DNA of 35,740 nt, from the IMG/VR virus record IMGVR_UViG_3300007735_000668, positions 1 to 35,740 of that record; one strand, 5' to 3'. This DNA is from a virus. Within the stretch, counting starts at the first letter, position 1. Every line of letters starts with the position of its first letter. Positions 14,926 to 22,225 of this stretch are shown piece by piece. Position numbers and translations under genes: made by a program. The notes beneath the pieces were generated by a model, which saw only the letters and a list, made by a program, of their open reading frames with translations, searched no databases and was not told where the DNA came from.

Positions 14926-16232
14926 CGTGAGCCGCTGGCTACTGTCACCGTCGTGCCGCTCGCCACCGTAATCGGCCCAGCTGACATGCCCGACGTACCT
15001 GCTGCAATGGTATAGCTGACATCAATCGTTAGATTATTGACAAATATGCCATTGCCCGCTATGAAATGCTCAGATGTTAATTCACCTGTGCTGGGTTTGT
15101 ACAGATATTTGGCGTTGCTGGTATAGATGGTCGACAACGCGCCGGAGGTGGCTGCCGCGAAGGTCGGGTAGACATTCGTTGCGGTTGTCGTGTCGTTTGA
15201 GATCGTCGCGCCCGAGCCGCTGGCCAACGCCCAAACCGCTGTCGTACCGTTTGAGGTCAAAACGTAATTGTTCGCCCCAATCGGCAGGCGAGTCGAGCTG
15301 TTGGCACCGTTGCCAATAATCAGATCGCCCGTGCTGGTAACTGGCGACAAGGCGTTAAACGCTGCGCCCGCCGTTGTCTGGCCTGTACCACCGTTAGCAA
15401 TCGGCAGCGTGCCGGTTACCTGGGTAGTCAAGCTAACATTGGAAAGCGTGCCACCAAGTGTCAGGCTGCCGCTAGATGTCACCGTGCCGGTTAGGCTGAT
15501 GCCGTTGACCGTGCCGGTGCCGGAGACGCTGGTCACCGTGCCAACATACTGGTCGTTGGAGGTGATCGTAAAGTTTGGGTAGGTGCCGGTAACGCTCGTC
15601 GTACCCGCGCCGGTAAGTGACACCACTTGATCAGGCGCTGTGTTCGTAATCGTAAAACTCGGGTACGTACCAGACGTGCTGATGCCCGTGCCGCCAGTCA
15701 ATGACACCACTTGGTCTGGCGCGGAATTATCAATCGTGACCGCTACCGAGCCGTTATAGGTTGTACCAACGCTGTATGAAATGCCAGTGCCCGCCGTCAA
15801 CGCATTGGCTACACTGCCTGCTTGGCCGGTTGTGTTTTGGTTAAGCGTTGGTACGTCGGCAACCTGAATAGCGCTCAAAGCCGCGTTAGTGCCGTTTGAG
15901 CGCAGGTAATAGCCTGACGTTTGCGTGCCTGTTAGCGCGGTAATGGCGGCTGCTGCCGTAGTCTGGCCCGTGCCGCCGTTATCGACATCCAGCGTGCCTG
16001 CCAGCGTGATGGTGCCAGACGTCGTGACGGGGCCGCCCGAGGTTGTCAGGCCTGTCGTGCCGCCGGAGACATTGATTGAGGTGACCGTGCCTGACCCACC
16101 GCCGCCTTGGTTGGCTTTGTTTAGCAGATTTAGGAAGAACCGATACCAGTCACGCGACACCATCCCCGTCCGGTCGTCGGTGATCGGCGACTGGTTCTTG
16201 GGTATTTGCGGTTCGTTATCGGCGTTAGGCAT
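14910..16232 (-). CDS. Gly/Thr-rich tail fibre-like protein in the tail-needle slot (440 aa)
   Basis: The first 40 residues (NEPQIPKNQSPITDDRTGMV, then SRDWYRFFLNLLNKAN) form a lead found in many short-tailed phage fibres. The rest is repetitive beta-structure rich in Thr, Gly and Ser. Internal repeats are visible: APDQVVSLTG twice, GTYPSFTITN and GTYPNFTITS, and NGGTGQTTAAAA and NGGTGQTTAGAA. The C-terminus (SYTIAAGTSGMSAGPITVAS then VTVASGSRWVVM) is a motif also present, split, in the 9102-9992 protein. The gene follows the gp10-like gene, where P22 encodes its tail needle gp26. It overlaps that gene by 8 bp. It is probably a tail tip or fibre; receptor binding is inferred. Confidence 0.85.
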   Translation of the reverse strand: MPNADNEPQIPKNQSPITDDRTGMVSRDWYRFFLNLLNKANQGGGGSGTVTSINVSGGTTGLTTSGGPVTTSGTITLAGTLDVDNGGTGQTTAAAAITALTGTQTSGYYLRSNGTNAALSAIQVADVPTLNQNTTGQAGSVANALTAGTGISYSVGTTYNGSVAVTIDNSAPDQVVSLTGGTGISTSGTYPSFTITNTAPDQVVSLTGAGTTSVTGTYPNFTITSNDQYVGTVTSVSGTGTVNGISLTGTVTSSGSLTLGGTLSNVSLTTQVTGTLPIANGGTGQTTAGAAFNALSPVTSTGDLIIGNGANSSTRLPIGANNYVLTSNGTTAVWALASGSGATISNDTTTATNVYPTFAAATSGALSTIYTSNAKYLYKPSTGELTSEHFIAGNGIFVNNLTIDVSYTIAAGTSGMSAGPITVASGTTVTVASGSRWVVM

Positions 16233-17658
16233 TGGTGCCGGACAACACTAACTCGGCACCCAAAATAGCAATCTTGACGGGGTCGGTGCCGGACACCTCG
16301 TACACGCGGTCACGCAGCTTGTCGGTCATACCTAGCCGCCGCCAGAAGGCACGGTAGCCGTAGTTGCCGATCTTGCCCATGCCCGTCCAATGCTCGTTTG
16401 ACCAGGTGTGACCGCCATCATCCGACCAGCGCATGATGACCTGTGGGTCGTTGCCTTGGCCGGTGATCAGACCGACACCTGTCTCGCACTCAAGCTGCAG
16501 CGTGTGCTGAGCGGTGCGCTTTAGGTTGTTCTGGCCGGTGGGCAGCGCCCGCCACGATCGCAGCCACTTCTGTGGCAGGTTGTCGTCAGCAAACACATCG
16601 AGGTCATACGCGTAAATCTTGCCGTTCTGGAAGTCACCAACGACGACCTCGTTGTTGTAGAACATCTGGCAGTTCGCACGGTGGCGGATAAAGTCACCAT
16701 TAGCAAAGCCTGCACGCTCATGCCATGCGCCGGTGGCTACGTCGAACACCCAAGTTTTCTGGGCAGTCGGAAAGCTCAGCACGTAGAAGGCATGGCCGTC
16801 TTGCTGATAGGTAAAACCGATAGCGTCCGAGATAGAGCCGTAGCTCTGGATAGCGTATTCAACTGCATGGGTTGAAATGCGCTGGCCGGTATAGCCTTGA
16901 GCACGGAACACCACACCTTGGCCGCGGGCATCAGCACCAAGCCAAAAGAGCGAGTTGTCCATCTTGGCAACCGAGTAGGTTGCCGCGCAACCTAGTTCGT
17001 TGACAGCACCTTGGATGCGCGCCAACGGGAAAGGTGAGGTGCCTGCGTTGTACCAGACCTCAACCGACTGGGTGCCAAACAGCCACACCTCGCGGTGGTC
17101 GACAAACAGCGACACCAAGTTGTCCGGCATACCTTCGGCGCTGGCAAAGCTCAACGGATCAAGCTGCGTGCCATCCAGCAGCTCAGACACCCAAAACTTC
17201 TGGGAGTTAGGCTCTTGGAAGATAAAGTAGCCATCCAAATAGCCAACTGTCACCGCGCCGGGAAAGTCTACGTCGGTGATCTCGGCGTACGCTTCGGTTG
17301 ACGCGTCATAGATAAACCCTTCAGGGTTTGCCGCGATGAAGAGCTGCGTGCCGTTGTCGACCATCGACACAGGCCCAGTGCCCGACACGCCGCCGATCTG
17401 GGTGACCGTCCAGTTGGTGTCAACCCGATACAGCCGGGAGCCTGACACCACGTAGCCATACCCACCGTACGACCATAGGCCACGGATTGGGCCAGTACCG
17501 ACAGTAGCTAACCGACGCAAGCCTGGCGCCCGGTTCAGGTACGCTGGCTCGTTGCCTTCTGGCGACGGTGTGATCTCTGGGTACAGGTTGACCATACGTG
17601 CCGCTGCAGCGTTCAAGCTGCGCGCGACGTACGATTGGCCGAGGATAGGCGTCTTCAC
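16225..17658 (-). CDS. P22 gp10-like packaged DNA stabilisation / tail hub protein
   Basis: This 477-residue protein matches the gp10 family in length (P22 gp10 is 472) and in style. A conserved start (GQSYVARSLNAAAARMVNLY) and PAYLNRAPGLRRLATVGTGP are followed by beta-propeller-like repeats with Trp and Gly-Asp turns. In P22, gp10 joins the gp4 ring to the tail needle and keeps DNA inside the head. It begins with GTG at 17658, only three bases after the gp4-like stop, and has just a weak AGG site, so it is likely coupled to gp4 translation. The neighbours on both sides fit the P22 order. Confidence 0.92.
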   Translation of the reverse strand: MKTPILGQSYVARSLNAAAARMVNLYPEITPSPEGNEPAYLNRAPGLRRLATVGTGPIRGLWSYGGYGYVVSGSRLYRVDTNWTVTQIGGVSGTGPVSMVDNGTQLFIAANPEGFIYDASTEAYAEITDVDFPGAVTVGYLDGYFIFQEPNSQKFWVSELLDGTQLDPLSFASAEGMPDNLVSLFVDHREVWLFGTQSVEVWYNAGTSPFPLARIQGAVNELGCAATYSVAKMDNSLFWLGADARGQGVVFRAQGYTGQRISTHAVEYAIQSYGSISDAIGFTYQQDGHAFYVLSFPTAQKTWVFDVATGAWHERAGFANGDFIRHRANCQMFYNNEVVVGDFQNGKIYAYDLDVFADDNLPQKWLRSWRALPTGQNNLKRTAQHTLQLECETGVGLITGQGNDPQVIMRWSDDGGHTWSNEHWTGMGKIGNYGYRAFWRRLGMTDKLRDRVYEVSGTDPVKIAILGAELVLSGTNA

Positions 17659-17661
17659 GGC

Positions 17662-18372
17662 TTAGAAGTTACCTGCGTAGATGTTGTAACGCTGGTGGGT
17701 TGCGACCAGCGAGTACGGCATGGACATCACGTCATCTGGGTTGTTGATGCGCTTCAGATTCCGCTTAGATGTCATTGCGATCCGCGTTACTTGCGGCATG
17801 GGCTCAACACCAAACTCGTTGGCAATCTCCATCGCCAAGTTGTATTTGAACGCCCGCAGATAGCCTGGCGGGAAGGACAAGGCCGTGTTTAACGTAGCTG
17901 GCTTAGTCAGCTGCTCCACCGACACAAAATGCCATTCCAAAAGCCGTGTAGGCTTTGGGTAAATGGTCATCGTAATGTCAGGGAACGTATTGTTGACGAA
18001 CATGACCTGCGGGTACGTGCTGGTCACGGTCTTGACCGCAATACCGTTGTACTGCTGCTGATTGATCAGCTTGATGCCGTACGAGACGTTAGTCTGCGGG
18101 TCACGGAAATACGTGGCGTCGTCAATCAGAATGGGGCGGTTACCCTCAAAATTGCCGGAAGGCCCTAGCGTGCGCGTGATTTCGCCGGGCGGCCAGTTAA
18201 ACACCTGGTCTTCCGTAGAAAAGACGGCTAAACGCTCAGTATTCCACGAATCAATCATTTGATTCATGGCGGCTAGCGCATCTTGCGCTGCTTGCGGGGA
18301 AGGCTCTTCACCTTCAGCCAGCTGGCCGATAAGCCGGAGGGCCGCTTTAATCTGGTCGAAGGCGGTTGCCAT
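17662..18372 (-). CDS. P22 gp4-like head-to-tail adaptor (head completion) protein
   Basis: This 236-residue protein shows the family pattern of gp4: a helical N-terminus (AFDQIKAALRLIGQLAEGE and DALAAMNQMIDSWNTERLAV), then a conserved core with PPGYLRAFKYNLAMEIANEF and an Arg-rich end. In P22 the 166-residue gp4 forms the ring under the portal and can also degrade peptidoglycan. This one is longer, mostly in the central beta-rich segment. AAGGAG stands seven bases before the ATG. It is followed at once by the gp10-like gene. Confidence 0.9.
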   Translation of the reverse strand: MATAFDQIKAALRLIGQLAEGEEPSPQAAQDALAAMNQMIDSWNTERLAVFSTEDQVFNWPPGEITRTLGPSGNFEGNRPILIDDATYFRDPQTNVSYGIKLINQQQYNGIAVKTVTSTYPQVMFVNNTFPDITMTIYPKPTRLLEWHFVSVEQLTKPATLNTALSFPPGYLRAFKYNLAMEIANEFGVEPMPQVTRIAMTSKRNLKRINNPDDVMSMPYSLVATHQRYNIYAGNF

Positions 18373-18381
18373 TCAAACTCC

Positions 18382-18582
18382 TTATTCTGCCGCTACTGCC
18401 TCTACAGGAGCGCGGCCACGACGACGTTTGGGTTCCAGCTCGTTGACTGGCGCCGCTTCTTCGGGAGCCGAAGGCGTGTCGGGATTATACCGCTCCCATC
18501 CGTTTTGTTCATCAAAATCGGCCTCTAGCGCCATTGTGGCAACTTTGCAGCCGTGAACCGGGTGTCGGAGATAAATTGTCAT
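18382..18582 (-). CDS. Small conserved phage protein, no Shine-Dalgarno (66 aa)
   Basis: The 66-residue product starts MTIYLRHPVHGCKVATMALE, with a conserved-looking ENGWERYNP-type motif (here QNGWERYNPD), and then an acidic Pro/Ala-rich linker ending in a basic patch (PKRRRGRAP). Such short proteins sit near head-tail genes of many phages; the function is unknown. The start codon has no Shine-Dalgarno site. Instead a cUUCGg-capped hairpin (18590-18609) ends seven bases upstream of it. An internal ATG at residue 17 lacks a site as well. Confidence 0.75.
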   Translation of the reverse strand: MTIYLRHPVHGCKVATMALEADFDEQNGWERYNPDTPSAPEEAAPVNELEPKRRRGRAPVEAVAAE

Positions 18583-18589
18583 AGGGTGT

Positions 18590-18609
18590 ATAGGGGCCGA
18601 AGCCCCTAT
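18590..18609 (-). other. cUUCGg tetraloop hairpin C (intergenic)
   Basis: On the minus strand an 8-bp stem ATAGGGGC/GCCCCTAT closes a TTCG loop. This is the very stable C(UUCG)G form. No T-run follows, so it is not a standard terminator. It lies between the 134-aa gene and the 66-aa gene. Confidence 0.8.
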
Positions 18610-18612
18610 TGG

Positions 18613-19017
18613 TTATGTTAAGCAGTGGATCGTCGAAAAATTGACGATAACTGCTTCAGATAGCGACCCTGCCGTTAGATTGCGCAGAGTTATAACCGCC
18701 GAGCCAGAAGTCATGCTGGAAACATAAACCGTGTATGCGCCAGTAGTACCGCCACCGGACACATTTACGATAATCGTATCGTTAGCAGAAATAAGGCTGT
18801 TATTCAGCGTAAAAGATACCGCTGTGTTACCCGCCAAAGCGGCATTGTTCATCGTAATGCGGCCAGCAGACTTGTTTATTGTAACTGCGGTCGACTTGTC
18901 TGTGGCTTGCGTTGCTGATCCTTGCGCGCCGGCTGCGTACCCAAGTTCTTGACTTGCATAGCAAGTAGTAAATTCGGGGTCTGCATACGCCACGCCAACT
19001 GCTTGAGTATTAGGCAT
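18613..19017 (-). CDS. Candidate capsid decoration/head protein (134 aa)
   Basis: The product has 134 residues and starts MPNTQAVGVAYADPEFTTCY. The rest is Ser/Thr/Gly/Ala-rich with regular hydrophobic alternation (AVSFTLNNSLISANDTIIVN, TYVYVSS-like turns), indicating a beta-sandwich fold. A strong AAGGAAC site precedes the ATG. It lies two genes after the coat gene and is bracketed by two UUCG hairpins. A capsid decoration or head fibre protein is the likely role, inferred from position and composition; I recognise the type but no named family. Confidence 0.72.
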   Translation of the reverse strand: MPNTQAVGVAYADPEFTTCYASQELGYAAGAQGSATQATDKSTAVTINKSAGRITMNNAALAGNTAVSFTLNNSLISANDTIIVNVSGGGTTGAYTVYVSSMTSGSAVITLRNLTAGSLSEAVIVNFSTIHCLT

Positions 19018-19034
19018 GATCGTTCCTTAAGTAA

Positions 19035-19052
19035 CGGGGGCCGAAGCCCCCG
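19035..19052 (-). other. cUUCGg tetraloop hairpin B (intergenic)
   Basis: The minus strand carries a 7-bp GC stem CGGGGGC/GCCCCCG around TTCG. It sits in the gap between the 137-aa and 134-aa genes, just upstream of the latter's AAGGAAC site. No T-run follows on the coding strand. Confidence 0.8.
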
Positions 19053-19058
19053 AGGTTT

Positions 19059-19472
19059 TTAGCCAACGCGATACAAAGTCCAAGTACCGACGCCGCTCTT
19101 GCGAGCACGGAAGATTTGCGCCGTACCAGCAGTTGCAACGACAGTCATCAAACCAACCAGCGTCCAACCAGTGTTGGTTACCAGTGTAATCACACCAGAG
19201 GTGTTACCGTCGACGTTGATTACCGAAAAGTCAAACGAAATGCCTGGCTTGTCGGAGTTAGGCAGCGCAGCTTCTAGATCAGCTACGGTTGGCAGCGTGT
19301 AGCTGGCAGCCGATGCGCCTGGGCTGCCAAGCAGAATGCCGTTAAGCACTTGAGCTGCGGTCAGCGTTGCAGTTGCGGTAGCCGTTGCCGGCACTGGAAT
19401 AACTTGAAAAATTGTTTCGTTGAGGTTGCCATCACCAATCTGATAGCCGCCTGCGCCGTTAGGAAGAGCCAT
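19059..19472 (-). CDS. Candidate capsid decoration/head protein (137 aa)
   Basis: This 137-residue protein begins MALPNGAGGYQIGDGNLNET. An Ala/Thr-rich stretch (VPATATATATLTAAQVLNG) is followed by a beta-rich domain with DFSVINVDGNTSGVITLVTN and a WTLYRVG end. Short beta-rich proteins with such VIN...GVITL...GWTLVG strands often follow phage coat genes. The gene is directly downstream of the coat gene with AAAGGAA before its ATG. A role on the capsid surface is inferred. Confidence 0.72.
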   Translation of the reverse strand: MALPNGAGGYQIGDGNLNETIFQVIPVPATATATATLTAAQVLNGILLGSPGASAASYTLPTVADLEAALPNSDKPGISFDFSVINVDGNTSGVITLVTNTGWTLVGLMTVVATAGTAQIFRARKSGVGTWTLYRVG

Positions 19473-19502
19473 GATGAATTCCTTTCAAATAGAGTCGTCA
19501 AT

Positions 19503-19518
19503 GGGGGCCGAAGCCCCC
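19503..19518 (-). other. cUUCGg tetraloop hairpin A (after coat gene)
   Basis: On the minus strand a 6-bp stem GGGGGC/GCCCCC encloses TTCG, eight bases after the coat gene stop codon. There is no T-run after it. It may protect the coat mRNA 3' end or act as a leaky terminator. Confidence 0.8.
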
Positions 19519-19526
19519 ACCAGTGC

Positions 19527-20729
19527 TTAGCCCCAGAGGCGGCAAGCCATTTGTGGACGGATTGTGCTAAAGCCGTACAGAACGTCGATACGGCAAGGCA
19601 GACGGTCGTTGTTGATGTCGTACTGACGAACAACACGCATCGAAATACCGTTATGAACTTGGCGAGAAGCCATGTCCACGCCTTGTGGCATCAACAGATC
19701 GGCGGTTGCGAAAGTGATCGCATCTTTGTGATAAACCAAGTTCTGCGGGTAAGTAGTTGCAGACGAACCCAACATAGTAACCACAGCGCCTGCAACCGGC
19801 AGCACGTCAACAGTTGCCAGAGCCTGACCAGCGGAGTACAGAGCTGGGAAGATCGACAGCGTTGCAGTAGACGAACCAGCAGCAGCGGCAGTCACAACGA
19901 ACTGTTGCAGCGAACCAGTCGACTCACGGGTTTGTGGGTTGACAGCGTTAACACCAGCGATGGTGAACACGTCGCCGACGTTCCAAGTTCTGCTTGAGCC
20001 AGTAAAGCTGATTGGCAGAGTAGACTGACCTTCGGTCGTGACAGTCGAAGTCACGGTGATCGAAGTACCCCAAGTACCGTTGGTGTGTTGTTTGATCGAC
20101 TGAGACATGTTGACTTCGTCGAAGCCCAGCACGCCCATGCCCATCATGCCGTTCTTGAACTGGCGGCTGATGGTGTCGGTTGGGTTAAACAGACCTTTCA
20201 TGCCTTCAACCAGACCAGCGTTAGCCGCTGGGTTAACAGTTGCGTAGCGTGGCGACATTACAGCTGCGTTTTCGTTCAGCTTCTGCTGAGCTTGCAACAG
20301 AACGAGCGAAGTCGAAGGCACGGTGCCAGGAGTACCGACCGAGTTACCGATGTTTTTGTATGCGTTAGCAACGTCTGCATCGATGCTGGAGGCCAGCTGC
20401 GAAATACGAGGCTTCAATACACGCTCTGCGAAGTCATCCAACTGCATGGTGAGTTCAGCGGAGGTGAAGTTCACGCCGATGTGCTTCTGCGAAGCAACAG
20501 TCAGAGTGGTGAACTGTTCGTTGTCGTCCTGCACTTGCAGAGCGGCACCGTCGGTTACCAACGCGCGATCTGGTAAACGGATACGCAGTGTGGAACCAAT
20601 TTTTGCGCCTTCAACGGCGAAAGAGTCGTCGTATTGACGATTGACGTTACGAGTGAGCACCAGGTTGTTCTCGAGGATTTCGAGAGCCTTGCGGGTGATC
20701 ATGTCGATGGTAAGAATCGAGTTTGCCAT
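19527..20729 (-). CDS. P22 gp5-like major capsid (coat) protein
   Basis: The 400-residue product begins MANSILTIDMITRKALEILE, followed by NNLVLTRNVNRQYDDSFAVE. This is the signature start of the P22 coat family (P22 gp5 is 430 residues, with the HK97-like fold). A beta-rich insertion (SSRTWNVGDVFTIAGVNAVN) corresponds in position to the telokin-like I-domain of gp5. The end (YGFSTIRPQMACRLWG) also matches the family. A good AAGGA site precedes the ATG. It lies after the scaffold gene as in P22. Confidence 0.95.
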   Translation of the reverse strand: MANSILTIDMITRKALEILENNLVLTRNVNRQYDDSFAVEGAKIGSTLRIRLPDRALVTDGAALQVQDDNEQFTTLTVASQKHIGVNFTSAELTMQLDDFAERVLKPRISQLASSIDADVANAYKNIGNSVGTPGTVPSTSLVLLQAQQKLNENAAVMSPRYATVNPAANAGLVEGMKGLFNPTDTISRQFKNGMMGMGVLGFDEVNMSQSIKQHTNGTWGTSITVTSTVTTEGQSTLPISFTGSSRTWNVGDVFTIAGVNAVNPQTRESTGSLQQFVVTAAAAGSSTATLSIFPALYSAGQALATVDVLPVAGAVVTMLGSSATTYPQNLVYHKDAITFATADLLMPQGVDMASRQVHNGISMRVVRQYDINNDRLPCRIDVLYGFSTIRPQMACRLWG

Positions 20730-20747
20730 GATATTCCTTCAATAAAG

Positions 20748-21533
20748 TTAGCGATTACGTTGAGCTTCCCACTTTTTCATCTGACGCTGGCGCTCTGCCT
20801 CAATCCACTCTGACGTGCTCATGTTTTTAATCGAGCGTGGGTCAGTCGTGTCATAAGACGGCGATCCAGAGCCTCTGCCCGATATGGGCGCGATGGGCGG
20901 TGGGGCGCTTGTCGTTTTCTTCAAAACCGGCTCAGAAGCAATTTTTGCTTCAATCTTGCCAATCTCTTTGGCCTGTAAGATAGGCGAATTCAGTGCGGCA
21001 ATACGCGCGGCTTCTTTCGGATTTGAGCCCAAGTAATACGCAATATCAGGGCCAATATCCGACGCTTGAATCGTCTCAGCCATCGCGTTAGAGATTGGCA
21101 GCTTGGGGTTGTAGGCGACTTGTTCAAAGTCGTCATACTTACCTCGAGCCTCTTCTTCCCTATCGTGATACGCCTCAAGCAGATCCATTTTCTGCCGTTC
21201 GAGTTCGCGCTTAGCCAGCAGCTCTTCCGCTTTGCGCGTTGCCAGTGCATCGGCATACGCATCGACAGAATCAAACTGTTCTGGCGGCGGTAACTCTGCA
21301 GGCGCAGGCGCTGTTTGCGCTTTGCGACTCTGCTCGCGTTCCCACTTCCTTTGCTCTCTTGCAAGCCTTTTGCCTACGATGGCATCCAATTCTTCTTGTG
21401 TGAAGGTCTTGGTCTGCTGCTCGTTTGGCTGGTCATTCTCCGGCGCTAGTGTTTCTTCAGCTACAGGCTCTGCCGTCGGTGCCTGTTCTGGCGCGGGTGA
21501 ATCCGCTAACTGATTTTGAAGCTCGTCTGACAT
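20748..21533 (-). CDS. Scaffolding protein
   Basis: This 261-residue protein is charged and helical, with an acidic Pro/Glu/Gln-rich N-terminus and the segment FTQEELDAIVGKRLAREQRK typical of phage scaffold proteins. Coiled-coil-like KAEELLAKRELERQKMDLLE follows, and the basic C-terminus (ERQRQMKKWEAQRNR) resembles the coat-binding helix-turn-helix end of P22 gp8 (303 residues). It directs coat assembly and leaves before DNA packaging. It sits between the portal group and coat, as in P22. AGGA lies before the ATG. Confidence 0.88.
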   Translation of the reverse strand: MSDELQNQLADSPAPEQAPTAEPVAEETLAPENDQPNEQQTKTFTQEELDAIVGKRLAREQRKWEREQSRKAQTAPAPAELPPPEQFDSVDAYADALATRKAEELLAKRELERQKMDLLEAYHDREEEARGKYDDFEQVAYNPKLPISNAMAETIQASDIGPDIAYYLGSNPKEAARIAALNSPILQAKEIGKIEAKIASEPVLKKTTSAPPPIAPISGRGSGSPSYDTTDPRSIKNMSTSEWIEAERQRQMKKWEAQRNR

Positions 21534-21553
21534 TGTCGATTCCTAAAGAATCC

Positions 21554-21570
21554 CTGACGTACCGCGTCAG
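21554..21570 (-). other. Small intergenic hairpin upstream of scaffold gene
   Basis: A 6-bp stem CTGACG/CGTCAG with a 5-base loop lies between the 88-aa gene and the scaffold gene. No T-run follows. It may affect mRNA stability; evidence is only the inverted repeat. Confidence 0.45.
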
Positions 21571-21587
21571 TTCGGTTTACAGCAAGA

Positions 21588-21854
21588 TTACTCGTAAATT
21601 ACTGTTGCAGCAACTGTTCCGCTAATCACTACATAAATTCCGTTTTTGGCGTACGCCCCGTCCAGCGGCAGCAGGTACGATGTCGCCGCAGCGGGGGTGA
21701 AAGTGCCCAAAATAGTGGTGGTAGTCGTTGCGGCTGCCGAGTCGTAGACCGTGATGGTCGGCGTGCTCGATGCGGCGCTGACAAAGATGCCTTTCAGCTT
21801 ACCGGCCATCGGCTTGATGTTGGCAGTCGCGGTGATGTAGGTGTAATTGGCCAT
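21588..21854 (-). CDS. Small beta-rich virion-region protein (88 aa)
   Basis: The 88-residue product (MANYTYITATANIKPMAGKL, then GIFVSAASSTPTITVYDSAA and a GIYVVISGTVAATVIYE end) has the strand pattern of a small beta-sandwich protein. I know this type from structural clusters of many phages, where the central T-I-T-V-Y-D-S/N motif is constant; the function is not established. GAGGT precedes the ATG. It lies between portal-associated genes and scaffold. Confidence 0.75.
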   Translation of the reverse strand: MANYTYITATANIKPMAGKLKGIFVSAASSTPTITVYDSAAATTTTTILGTFTPAAATSYLLPLDGAYAKNGIYVVISGTVAATVIYE

Positions 21855-21862
21855 GATTTACC

Positions 21863-22225
21863 TCAAGCAAGAAACTTCAATTTGTAAATCGTGGACAGGT
21901 ACAGCCCAACGATCTCATCAATAATGTTTTGCAGCGGGCTGTCCGCCTTATCGACGACCTTGTACCGCATGTCTTCGATTTCTTCAAGCTGGTCTTGCAA
22001 AAACTCCAGAATGTTGCCTGGCTTCTTGGTCGACTGCAGCGAGATGGCACCGATCAGCCCGTGACGGCCTTGGTAGGCTTCCGCAAACTTGTCCGCCAGC
22101 TCGACGATTTCGTCGTAAAACGTATTCAGTGCCATGTGCTTGGAAAAGCTACGGGTGTTCAAATGCACCGAATGAGCCACATCGCGGCCCAAAAACAGAA
22201 TGCCTACAAAGTTTGCGCAGCTCAT
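21863..22225 (-). CDS. DUF5856-like helical protein (120 aa)
   Basis: The 120-residue protein is all-helical and carries the motif FLGRDVAHSVHLNTRSFSKH followed by MALNTFYDEIVELADKFAEA and YQGRHGL. This is the hallmark of the DUF5856 family seen in many phages and resembles a four-helix, ferritin-like bundle by pattern. Its start overlaps the portal stop by ATGA. Its role is unknown; the linked position suggests it is produced with the portal. Confidence 0.82.
   Translation of the reverse strand: MSCANFVGILFLGRDVAHSVHLNTRSFSKHMALNTFYDEIVELADKFAEAYQGRHGLIGAISLQSTKKPGNILEFLQDQLEEIEDMRYKVVDKADSPLQNIIDEIVGLYLSTIYKLKFLA

Noticed and set aside
19350-19997. 215-aa plus-strand open frame
   Set aside because: It is antisense to the coat gene and its downstream neighbour and crosses an intergenic hairpin; codon patterns follow the coat gene.
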